From: Amycolatopsis arida
Lineage (GTDB): Bacteria; Actinomycetota; Actinomycetes; Mycobacteriales; Pseudonocardiaceae
Length of the DNA: 64,000 bases
Assembly (NCBI RefSeq): GCF_900115565.1
Contig: NZ_FOWW01000004.1
Coordinates: forward strand, 482,463 to 546,462
Direction of reading: 5' to 3'
The notes beneath the pieces were generated by a model that was not told the origin of the DNA, ran no database searches, and saw nothing but the letters and a program-made list of their open reading frames with translations. A program made the translations under genes and the position numbers. Shown piece by piece: positions 20,815 through 30,575 of the stretch (its first letter is position 1; every line of letters begins with the position of its first letter).

Positions 20815-21716
20815 GCGGAGTCGTCGACGGCCGGGTCGTGATCGTGACCGGCGCTGGGAGGGGCATCGGGAGGGCGCACGCGCTGGCGTTCGCCAGGGAG
20901 GGCGCCGCCGTGGTGGTCAACGACATCGGCGCCGGGGTGGACGGCACCGGCGGCTCGGGCGGCCCCGCCCAGCAGGTGGTGACCGAGATCGTCGCGGCCG
21001 GCGGCCGGGCGGTGGCCAGCACCGACGACGTGGCCGACTGGGCCGGGGCCCGTCGGCTGGTGGACACCGCGCTCGAGGCGTTCGGTCGGCTCGACGTGCT
21101 GGTGAACAACGCCGGCTTCCTGCGCGACCGGATGCTGGTGAACCTGGCCGAGGACGAGTGGGACGCGGTGATCCGGGTGCACCTCAAGGGGCACTTCGCG
21201 CCGCTGCGGCACGCCGCGGCGCACTGGCGGGCCGAGGCCAAGGCCGGCCGCCAGCCGGACGCGCGGATCGTCAACACCAGTTCCGGGGCCGGCCTGCTGG
21301 GCAGTGTCGGGCAGGGCAACTACTCGGCGGCCAAGGCCGGCATCGCGGCGCTCACCCTGGTGGCCGCGGCGGAGCTCGGCCGGTACGGGGTCACGGTGAA
21401 CGCCATCGCCCCGGCCGCGCGCACCCGGATGACCGAGCGGACCTTCGCCGACACCATGGCCGCGCCGACCGGCGGCTTCGACGCGATGGCCCCGGAGAAC
21501 GTCTCGCCCCTGGTGGTGTGGCTGGGCAGCCGGGAGTCCGCGGACGTCACCGGCCGGGTGTTCGAAGTGGACGGTGGAAGGGTGTCGCTGGCGACGGGCT
21601 GGCGGCACGGCCCCGAGGAGGACAAGGGCGACCGGTGGGAGCCGGCCGAGCTGGGCCCGGTGGTGCGCCGCCTCATCGACCGCGCCCCCGACCCCGAACC
21701 CGTCTACGGCACCTGA
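20811..21716 (+). CDS. Short-chain dehydrogenase (Rv3548c-like position)
   Basis: A 301-residue SDR, close to the 304 residues of Rv3548c. It has VTGAGRGIGRAHALAF, a longer glycine-rich stretch after beta strand 2 (GAGVDGTGGSGGPAQQV), LVNNAGFLRDRML and the catalytic Y-S-A-A-K in VGQGNYSAAKAGIAALT. This form resembles the dehydrogenase domains of peroxisomal multifunctional enzymes, so a 3-hydroxyacyl-CoA-type substrate is plausible. It is coupled to the SDR gene before it through the inserted 80-base unit. Confidence 0.83.
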   Translation: MSGVVDGRVVIVTGAGRGIGRAHALAFAREGAAVVVNDIGAGVDGTGGSGGPAQQVVTEIVAAGGRAVASTDDVADWAGARRLVDTALEAFGRLDVLVNNAGFLRDRMLVNLAEDEWDAVIRVHLKGHFAPLRHAAAHWRAEAKAGRQPDARIVNTSSGAGLLGSVGQGNYSAAKAGIAALTLVAAAELGRYGVTVNAIAPAARTRMTERTFADTMAAPTGGFDAMAPENVSPLVVWLGSRESADVTGRVFEVDGGRVSLATGWRHGPEEDKGDRWEPAELGPVVRRLIDRAPDPEPVYGT

Positions 21717-21832
21717 CGACCGGGGGCGGAACCGGGCCGGCATACCGCTAGCGGCGGCTGTCGCCGGATGCCGCCTCACGACGCACCCGACCTCCGCCCG
21801 AAACTGTCGGTCGGCGGTGCGACAGTACGCGC

Positions 21833-22317
21833 ATGGCGACCTGGAAGCAGTTCGAGACGGAGGCCCCCGACCTGGCGGCGGCGGTGCGGGCGCGGTTCAC
21901 CGCGCGGCCGAGTCGCACGTGCTCGCCACCCTGCGCCGCGACGGCGCGCCGCGGGTGAGCGGCAGCGAGGTGGACTTCCGCGGCCCCGACCTCTGCATCG
22001 GATCGATGCTCGACGCGCGGAAGGCCCGCGACCTCCGGCGGGACGGCCGGTGCGCGCTGCACGCCAACCCGGGCGGCGGGATGGGGGAGGAGGGGGACGC
22101 CAAGCTCGCCGCGGTGGCGGTCGAGGTCACCGACCCCGACGAGGTCCGCCGAGCCCTCGGCGACCAGCCGGCCCATCTCTTTCGGCTCGATCTGACCGAG
22201 GCGGTGGTGACCTCCGTCGAGGGCAACACCCTGGTGGTCCGCGCCTGGCACCCCGGCGGGCCGGAGGTTCGCTACGAGCGCCCGGACAACGGTCCGGTGG
22301 TGCGGGTGGACGCCTGA
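21833..22317 (+). pseudogene. PPOX-fold (pyridoxamine oxidase-like) protein, frameshifted
   Basis: The first part reads MATWKQFETEAPDLAAAVRARF in one frame and then runs out of frame near 21895-21905. The remainder (SHVLATLRRDGAPRVSGSEV, then SMLDARKARDLRRDGRCALH) continues in the next frame to a stop at 22317. Joined, they form a typical small flavin/F420-binding split-barrel protein of about 160 residues, so a one-base loss is likely. GTG 21919 could start a shorter product that lacks the N-terminal helix. A sequencing error in a GC run cannot be excluded. It holds the position of ddn (Rv3547) beside fadA5. Confidence 0.65.
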
Positions 22318-22338
22318 GCCACCCCGGGCGGGGCGCGG

Positions 22339-23552
<1,214 letters not shown>

Positions 23553-23703
23553 ATTGTGAGCAACGGACGCCGCTGTCAACCGCCGTCCGGTGACTCTCCG
23601 CTGGCAGATCCACTACCAGGATTTTCGAGATCGTCGCGCTGGGAGTTAACGGGTTTCACTGAAACTCTTCCGTTAGTTAACACCGTATGCTTCAATCGCC
23701 CTT

Positions 23704-23717
23704 TAGAACGTGTTCCA
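23704..23717. promoter_or_regulatory. KstR-like operator upstream of cyp125
   Basis: TAGAACGTGTTCCA is a full match to TnnAACnnGTTnnA. It ends 18 bases before the cyp125 GTG start. The fadA5-cyp125 gap has its own site at each end, so each promoter may be controlled separately. Confidence 0.8.
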
Positions 23718-23735
23718 CGACTTCCGGAGGTGGCC

Positions 23736-24965
23736 GTGTCCACGCCGTTGCTCCCCACGGGCTTCGACTTCACCGATCCCGACCTGTACGCGACGCGCCT
23801 GCCGCTGGAGGAGTTCGCCCTGCTGCGCCGGACGGCTCCGGTCTGGTGGAACCCGCAGCCGCACAACAAGGCCGGGTTCCGCGACGACGGCTTCTGGGTG
23901 GTCACCCGGCTGGAGGACGTGAAGACGATCTCCAAGGACTGCGAGCTGTTCTCCTCGCGGGAGAAGACGGCGATCATCCGGTTCGACGAGTCGATGACCG
24001 AGGACGTGCTGGACGTCAACCGACTGATGATGGTCAACATGGACCCGCCGCAGCACACCAAGCTCCGCCGAATCGTCTCGAAGGGGTTCACCCCGCGGGC
24101 GATCGGCCGGCTGGAGAACGCGCTGCGCGAGCGGGCCGAGCGCATCGCGCACGAGGCGCGACGGAAGGGCTCCGGCGACTTCGTCAACGACGTCGCGTGC
24201 GAGCTGCCGTTGCAGGCGATCGCCGAGCTGCTCGGCATCCCGCAGCAGGACCGGCGCAAGATCTTCGACTGGTCCAACCAGATGATCGGCTACGACGACC
24301 CGGAGTACGACGTCGAGCCGGTGGCCGCGTCGACGGAGTTGATCGGCTACGCGTGGAACATGGCCGAGGATCGCCGCAAGTGTCCGATGGACGACATCGT
24401 CACCAAGCTCGTTCACGCCGATGTGGACGGTGAGTCGCTGTCGTCCGACGAGTTCGGCTTCTTCGTCATCCTGCTCGCCGTCGCCGGCAACGAGACCACC
24501 CGCAACGCGATCACCCACGGGATGAAGGCGTTGCTCGACCATCCCGAGCAGTGGGAGCTGTACAAGGAGCAACGGCCGAAGACCGCGCCGGACGAGATCG
24601 TCCGCTGGGCGACGCCGGTGGTCGCCTTCCAGCGCACCGCCACCGCCGACACCGAGCTCGGTGGGCAGCACATCCGCAAGGGCGACAGGGTGGGCATGTT
24701 CTACAGCTCGGCGAACTTCGACCCGGAGGTGTTCGACGAGCCGAAGCGGTTCGACGTCCTGCGCGACCCGAACCCGCACGTCGGATTCGGCGGCACCGGC
24801 GCGCACTACTGCCTCGGCGCCAACCTCGCCCGGCTGGAGATCGACCTGATGTTCAACGCGATCGCCGACGCCATGCCGAACATCCGGGAGGTCGCGCCGC
24901 CGGTCCGGCTGCGCTCCGGCTGGCTCAACGGCATCAAGCACTACGAGGTCAGCTACAGCGGGTAG
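23736..24965 (+). CDS. cyp125: CYP125, steroid C26/C27 monooxygenase
   Basis: A 409-residue cytochrome P450. It has the I-helix oxygen-activating motif LAVAGNETTRNAITHGM, the E-x-x-R helix in PDEIVRWATPV, and the heme ligand Cys in FGGTGAHYCLGANLARLEID. VNMDPPQHTKLRRIVSKGFTP is typical of CYP125, which oxidises the terminal methyl of the cholesterol side chain to the carboxylate. The GTG start is preceded by GGAGGTGG. A perfect KstR-like site lies just upstream. The M. tuberculosis neighbours chsE1-chsE2-chsH2-chsH1-ltp2 do not follow here. Confidence 0.92.
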   Translation: MSTPLLPTGFDFTDPDLYATRLPLEEFALLRRTAPVWWNPQPHNKAGFRDDGFWVVTRLEDVKTISKDCELFSSREKTAIIRFDESMTEDVLDVNRLMMVNMDPPQHTKLRRIVSKGFTPRAIGRLENALRERAERIAHEARRKGSGDFVNDVACELPLQAIAELLGIPQQDRRKIFDWSNQMIGYDDPEYDVEPVAASTELIGYAWNMAEDRRKCPMDDIVTKLVHADVDGESLSSDEFGFFVILLAVAGNETTRNAITHGMKALLDHPEQWELYKEQRPKTAPDEIVRWATPVVAFQRTATADTELGGQHIRKGDRVGMFYSSANFDPEVFDEPKRFDVLRDPNPHVGFGGTGAHYCLGANLARLEIDLMFNAIADAMPNIREVAPPVRLRSGWLNGIKHYEVSYSG

Positions 24966-25042
24966 CCCGGTCGGCGGAGGCGGAGCGGCCGTTCGGCGGC
25001 CCCGCCTCCGCGGGCCACCCCCGGTCGGGGATGATGGCCGCC

Positions 25043-25855
25043 ATGACCGCGCGCACCCGCCTCGTCGCCGACCTGTCCCTGCGCGTCACCACCCCGGGCA
25101 AGCTGGCCGCCTCGATCGCGGTCGCGAGCACCGCCGGCGTCGACGCGGAACGCTTCACCCTCACCGCCGAGGCGGAGCCGGCGTCGGTGGTGGAGGTCGT
25201 CGACTTCCCGCACGGCACCCGGGTGCACCTGCTCGACCTGCCGCGCGGCGACGTGCGGATCTCCTACGAGGCCGAGCACGCCTGCCGGGTGACCGAGGCC
25301 GAGCCGGTCACCGCCGCCGATCACATCCGCTACACCCGACCCAGCCGGTACTGCCCCTCCGACCGCCTGCTCGGCTTCGCCGGGCACGCGTTCGGCCGGT
25401 GTACGACCACAGTGGACACCGTGCGCGCGATCGTCGACCACGTGGCCGACCGGATCGGCTACGTGCCCGGCTCCAGCCGGTCCACCGACGGGGCGCTGGA
25501 CACCCTGCTCGGCGGCGAGGGGGTGTGCCGGGACTTCGCGCACCTGTGCGTGGCGTTCTGCCGGGCCAGGGACATCCCGGCCCGGTTCGCCGCGGTCTAC
25601 GCGCCCGGACTGTCCCCGATGGACTTCCACGCGGTGTTCGAGGCCGCGGTGGACGGGCGGTGGTACGTCTTCGACGCCACCCGGATGGCGCCCCGGCAGT
25701 CCCTCACCCGGATCGCCACCGGGCGGGACGCCGCGGACACGGCGTTCCTGACCACGCTCGGCAGCGACATCGAGCTCCGCACCACCAGCGTCACCGCGAC
25801 GGTGGATCCGGAGCTGCCCACCGACGACGGCGAAGCCCTCGTCGCGCTCGCCTGA
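25043..25855 (+). CDS. Transglutaminase-like cysteine protease family protein
   Basis: About 270 residues. The N-terminal beta-rich domain (RTRLVADLSLRVTTPGKLAASIAVAS) resembles the bacterial transglutaminase N-terminal region. The core has the catalytic triad: Cys in GEGVCRDFAHLCVAFCRA, His in MDFHAVFEA and Asp in WYVFDATRM. There is no signal peptide, so it is probably cytosolic. ATG 25043 is chosen as the start because it begins the conserved part, but ATG 25031 or 25034 cannot be excluded. No link to steroid metabolism is visible. Confidence 0.82.
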   Translation: MTARTRLVADLSLRVTTPGKLAASIAVASTAGVDAERFTLTAEAEPASVVEVVDFPHGTRVHLLDLPRGDVRISYEAEHACRVTEAEPVTAADHIRYTRPSRYCPSDRLLGFAGHAFGRCTTTVDTVRAIVDHVADRIGYVPGSSRSTDGALDTLLGGEGVCRDFAHLCVAFCRARDIPARFAAVYAPGLSPMDFHAVFEAAVDGRWYVFDATRMAPRQSLTRIATGRDAADTAFLTTLGSDIELRTTSVTATVDPELPTDDGEALVALA

Positions 25856-25952
25856 GAGAGTGTTTCGTAGCCGAAGCGCAACTCGGGGTGCGGGTCTCGA
25901 CGTGGCGGACGTGGCCAGCGTGCGGGCTGGAGAGAGCTCTGCTCAGTGACCC

Positions 25953-26543
25953 TCAGTGATCCGACCCGCTCTCGGTCGGGATCTTCGCCCTTGTGGCGGG
26001 TCGGTACCGTACGTTGACGACCGACACCGGGTCGCCTTCGCCGACCCGCTGGAGGCGAATCGGCTCACCGCCGGGGTTGTCGTACAGCCGGATGCCCTCG
26101 CCGAGCAGGACCGGCGCGATGTGCAGGTCGATCTCGTCGATCAGTCCCAGTTCGAGAAGCTGACGGCCGATGGTCGGCGAGAGCACCTCGAGGTTCCTGC
26201 CGCCGGCCGCCGCCAGCCCGACCCGCACCGCCTCGGCCGGGTCGCAGTCGAGGAACGTGACTCCGTCCGCGGGTGTCGCGTCCTCGGGGTGATGGGTGAG
26301 CACGAAGATCGGTCCGTCCCAGGCGCCGCCGTACGGGCGGCTGTCCCCCGCGACGTCCCAGCCGTCTCGGCCCCCGAGCACGGCGCCCGTGGTCTCGACG
26401 TACTCGTCGACCAGGCCCGGACGGGCGGACATCCCGGTCATCCAGTCCATCTCGTGGTTCGGCCCCGCCACGAACCCGTCCAGTGACATGGTGAAGTGCC
26501 AGAGCACTTTCCCGGCCGCGGTCTGCGGCTCAGTGTCGTTCAT
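25953..26543 (-). CDS. RibD C-terminal/dihydrofolate reductase-like protein
   Basis: A 196-residue protein of the RibD-like reductase family. It begins VLWHFTMSLDGFVAGPNHEMDWM, has ETTGAVLGGRDGWDV and ends its core with LGLIDEIDLHIAPVLLGEGIRLYD, all typical. These are NADPH-dependent reductases whose substrates are mostly unknown. It is divergent from an HxlR regulator, and the 95 bases between them contain repeated ATTGCAACC-like half-sites, so the regulator very probably controls it. Confidence 0.85.
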   Translation of the reverse strand: MNDTEPQTAAGKVLWHFTMSLDGFVAGPNHEMDWMTGMSARPGLVDEYVETTGAVLGGRDGWDVAGDSRPYGGAWDGPIFVLTHHPEDATPADGVTFLDCDPAEAVRVGLAAAGGRNLEVLSPTIGRQLLELGLIDEIDLHIAPVLLGEGIRLYDNPGGEPIRLQRVGEGDPVSVVNVRYRPATRAKIPTESGSDH

Positions 26544-26566
26544 TCGTCGCCTCCGGCAATCTGCTT

Positions 26567-26614
26567 GCGGTTTGCAACCGCTAAGCTAGACCCCACCGGT
26601 GGTAGATTGCAACC
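26567..26614. promoter_or_regulatory. HxlR operator region with TTGCAACC repeats
   Basis: A perfect inverted repeat, GCGGTT-TGC-AACCGC, spans 26567-26581. A second copy of its core, ATTGCAACC, lies at 26606-26614, just before the regulator gene. The same ATTGCAACC core (as GGTTGCAAT) occurs before the other HxlR gene, at 32757-32765. Confidence 0.6.
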
Positions 26615-26638
26615 AGACCAGAGGTGGGGTGCGGTTTG

Positions 26639-27121
26639 GTGGAGACGGCGCGTTCGGGTTGTCCGATCAATGCCGCGGTCGAGGCGTTCGGCGACAGCTG
26701 GAGTCTGCTCGTGCTGCGAGACGTGATGTTCGGGAATCGGCGCTACTTCAGGGAGTTGCTGGCCGGCTCGGAGGAGGGGATCGCCTCCAACATCCTGGCC
26801 GACCGGCTGAAGCGTCTGGTCAACGCCGGCCTGTTGACCCGGGAGGACGCGGGGCCGGGACGGCGGGCCGCCTACAGCCTGACCGAGGCGTCGATTCAGC
26901 TGGTGCCCGTCTTCGCCCAACTCGGCGAGTGGGGTCTGCACCACCGCCCGACCACGAAGCGGCTACGGGTGCGGGCAGAACTGCTCGCGGCCGGTGGGCC
27001 TGAGCTGTGGTGTGAGTTCATGGCCGAGCTGCGGACCATCCATCTCGGCGAACCGGCGCCGGAACGGGACGGTCCGAGTGTCGTGGAACGCCTGGGCAAG
27101 GCCTACGCCGCCGAGCTCTGA
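26639..27121 (+). CDS. HxlR-family transcriptional regulator
   Basis: A 160-residue winged-helix regulator. It has the HxlR signature ARSGCPINAAVEAFGDSWSL followed by LLVLRDVMFGNRRYFRELL, and the recognition region GIASNILADRLKRLVNAGLL. The cysteine in the N-terminal SGCP element is the position often used for redox or electrophile sensing in this family. The start is uncertain: GTG 26639 is preferred, with TTG 26636 and GTG 26624 possible. Divergent from the RibD-like reductase gene, which it should repress. Confidence 0.83.
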   Translation: METARSGCPINAAVEAFGDSWSLLVLRDVMFGNRRYFRELLAGSEEGIASNILADRLKRLVNAGLLTREDAGPGRRAAYSLTEASIQLVPVFAQLGEWGLHHRPTTKRLRVRAELLAAGGPELWCEFMAELRTIHLGEPAPERDGPSVVERLGKAYAAEL

Positions 27122-27239
27122 TGTCCTGCCCACTGCGCGACATCCGCCCGGCAACGGCCTGCCGCCCACCGCTGTCGCCCCGTTGCTCGACATTCTCCAC
27201 CCAGCTCTGGGTGGGTCGACCGGGTACCCGGGCCCGCGG

Positions 27240-28406
<1,167 letters not shown>

Positions 28407-29462
28407 CTAGCCGGCTCCTTCCAGCACCGCCACCAGGTTCTGTTGCAACGCCGGCCCGCTGGTCGCGTGCGCGAGCACCCGGCCGGCCCGCCCCTCGAGG
28501 ACCTGCCGGGCGGCCTCGCCGATCCGGGTCAGCCCGGCGGCGAACATGGGGTTGCCGGCGAGCGCGCCGCCGGACGGGTTGACCCGGACCCGCTCGTCGA
28601 GGCCGAGCGCGCGGCGCAGGATCAGCTCCTGGTGGCTGAACGGGGCGTGCAGTTCCGCGATCTCCACGCCGGCGGTGCCGACCGCCGCGGCGGCGGCCTC
28701 GGCGGAGGGGGAGCGGGTCAGGTCGCGGGCGCCGAGCACGGGGGAGTCGACGTGGTGCGCGATCCCGCGGATCACCGCGGGCCGCTCGGCGATCTCCCGC
28801 GCCCGGGGCAGGGCGGCGAGCACCACGGCCGCCGCGCCGTCGGTGACCGGGGCGATGTCGTGGGCCCGCAGCGGGTCGGCCACCATCGGCGCGTCGAGCA
28901 ACTCGGCCACCTCCACCGCACCCGACCGCTGGGCGGCCGGGTTGGTGGCCGCGCCGGTGAGGCTGCGCGCGGCGACCTCGGCCATGTCCTTCTCGCTCCA
29001 CAGCCCGGCGTCCAAACCCAGCCGGGCCTGCAGCCCGGCGACGCCGACCGAGTCCGGCCACAGTGGGGCCACCACGTACGGGTCGAGCTGCAGCGCCAGC
29101 ACCCGGCGCAGGGCGCCGGCACTGGACTTGCCGAACCCGTACACCAGCGCGGTCTCCACCTCGCCGGTGCGGATCTTCAGCCACGCCTCGTAGAGCGCCC
29201 ATGCCGCGTCCATCTCCACGTGCGACTCGTGGATGGGTGGGAACGCGCCGATCGCGTCCACCGCGGCGACGAACGAGAACGCCCTTCCGGCGAGGTAGTC
29301 CGACGAGCCCGAGCACCAGAAGTCGATGTCCGACTTGGATAGTCCGGTTCGGGCGTAGAGGTCGGCGAACACCGGCACCAACATCTCCACCCCGTTGGTG
29401 GTGCCGTGCGTTCGCCGCACGTTGGGTGCCTGGCTGAAGCCGACTACCGCCACGTCGTGCAC
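28407..29462 (-). CDS. ltp4: Ltp4-like thiolase-fold aldolase
   Basis: A 351-residue thiolase-fold protein starting at GTG with HDVAVVGFSQAP. The region that holds the catalytic cysteine in thiolases reads SHVEMDAAWALYEA and has no cysteine. The C-terminal motif is NPSGGALAGNPMFAAGL. It should act with Ltp3 and the DUF35 protein in a retro-aldol cleavage of a branched sterol side chain, releasing a ketone or aldehyde. It lies 13 bases behind the DUF35 gene and abuts ltp3. Confidence 0.83.
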   Translation of the reverse strand: MHDVAVVGFSQAPNVRRTHGTTNGVEMLVPVFADLYARTGLSKSDIDFWCSGSSDYLAGRAFSFVAAVDAIGAFPPIHESHVEMDAAWALYEAWLKIRTGEVETALVYGFGKSSAGALRRVLALQLDPYVVAPLWPDSVGVAGLQARLGLDAGLWSEKDMAEVAARSLTGAATNPAAQRSGAVEVAELLDAPMVADPLRAHDIAPVTDGAAAVVLAALPRAREIAERPAVIRGIAHHVDSPVLGARDLTRSPSAEAAAAAVGTAGVEIAELHAPFSHQELILRRALGLDERVRVNPSGGALAGNPMFAAGLTRIGEAARQVLEGRAGRVLAHATSGPALQQNLVAVLEGAG

Positions 29463-29475
29463 CGCGATTCCCCCT

Positions 29476-30477
29476 TCACAGGTGGTGGGCGAAGGACTCG
29501 AACGGCGCGTCCGGCTCGCCCGTCGGTTCGAAGTGGTCGATGTTCTCCAGCGTGGTCGACCACTGCTCGCGCGGCTTCCACGCGGCGCGCACCCGCAGGC
29601 CCATCCGGACCTCCTCGGCGGGGCAGCCGAGCACGAGGTGCAGGAACGCGATGTCGGCGCCGTCGAGCAGGATGTAGGCCGCGACGTAGGGGGGCTTGAT
29701 CCGCTGACCGAGGAACGGCACGTTGACGACGCAGAACGTGGTGACGATGCCGGTGTCCGGCAGCTCCACCTCGCCGGCCGTGGGAACCCCGTCGGTGGGG
29801 CAGGCGCCGCGCGGCGGGATGTAGACCTTGTGGCACGCCGGGCAGCGCTGGCCGATCAGCCGGCCCTCGGCGAGGCCGCGCAGGTAGCGGCTCTCCTCCG
29901 GCGACGCGGAGTGCTCGTAGTGCAGCCGCACCGGGGTGACGATCGTGCCGATCGGGTCACCCTCGGCGCGCTCGGCCACCGGCGGTGGTGGGGGCATCGG
30001 CGCCGGCTCGGCGTCCGGCGGCGCGTCGGCCGGGACGAAGTAGGCGAGGTCGCGGATGTGGCCGACCGGCTCGTCGGCCCAGCGGGCCCGCACTCGCATG
30101 CCGGTACGCATCGCCTCGGGGCCGGGGACGTCGACGGCGTGCAGCAGCGCGGTGTCGGCGCCGTCGAGCCGGATCAGCGCCCAGGCGAACGGGCGTTGCA
30201 GCGGCTGACCCTCCAGCGGGGAGGCCGCCCACGACCACGACGTCACCACGCCGGTGTCGGCGACCTCGACGAACTCGGTGAGGGGCTCGGCCGTGACCGG
30301 GTCGTACTCCACCGGCGGCACGTGCACCCGGCCGTCGCCGCCCCGCACGCCCTCGATCCGGCGCTCGCGCAGCGCGGTGAAGAACCGGCCGAGCACCGGG
30401 CCGACCGAGCGGGTGTAGTCGAAGGCGATGGTCAGCGGGGCGGACAGCGGGTCCTGCGTCGTCGACGGTGCGCTCAC
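29476..30477 (-). CDS. Two-domain DUF35 (OB-fold) partner of the Ltp aldolases
   Basis: A 333-residue protein with two DUF35 units. The N-terminal unit (about residues 1-155) keeps the OB-fold block WALIRLDGADTALLHAVDV but has lost the zinc-ribbon cysteines. A proline-rich linker (PAPMPPPPPVAE) joins it to the second unit, which has a rubredoxin-like zinc site (CPACHKVYIPPRGACP) and AYILLDGADIAFLHLVLG. DUF35 proteins form complexes with thiolase-fold aldolases (Ltp2-ChsH2 is the model). One protein with two OB folds beside two Ltp genes suggests that it serves both. Confidence 0.85.
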   Translation of the reverse strand: MSAPSTTQDPLSAPLTIAFDYTRSVGPVLGRFFTALRERRIEGVRGGDGRVHVPPVEYDPVTAEPLTEFVEVADTGVVTSWSWAASPLEGQPLQRPFAWALIRLDGADTALLHAVDVPGPEAMRTGMRVRARWADEPVGHIRDLAYFVPADAPPDAEPAPMPPPPPVAERAEGDPIGTIVTPVRLHYEHSASPEESRYLRGLAEGRLIGQRCPACHKVYIPPRGACPTDGVPTAGEVELPDTGIVTTFCVVNVPFLGQRIKPPYVAAYILLDGADIAFLHLVLGCPAEEVRMGLRVRAAWKPREQWSTTLENIDHFEPTGEPDAPFESFAHHL

Positions 30478-30485
30478 GGCAGAAG

Positions 30486-30499
30486 TGAAACACGTTCTC
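30486..30499. promoter_or_regulatory. KstR-like operator upstream of the DUF35-ltp4-ltp3 operon
   Basis: TGAAACACGTTCTC fits TnnAACnnGTTnnA except at the last base, as does the fadA5 site. It ends nine bases before the GTG start of the DUF35 gene on the minus strand. Confidence 0.7.
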
Positions 30500-30550
30500 G
30501 AAATCTCGGCAAGTGCCTGCCGGGGGAGCGGGTGACATCTTGCCCAATGG

Positions 30551-30564
30551 TGGAACAGGTTCTA
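30551..30564. promoter_or_regulatory. KstR-like operator upstream of the fadD gene at 30576
   Basis: TGGAACAGGTTCTA is a full match to TnnAACnnGTTnnA. It ends 11 bases before the ATG, so transcription may start at or near the start codon and KstR would cover the core promoter. Confidence 0.78.
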
Positions 30565-30575
30565 GATTTGCGGGT

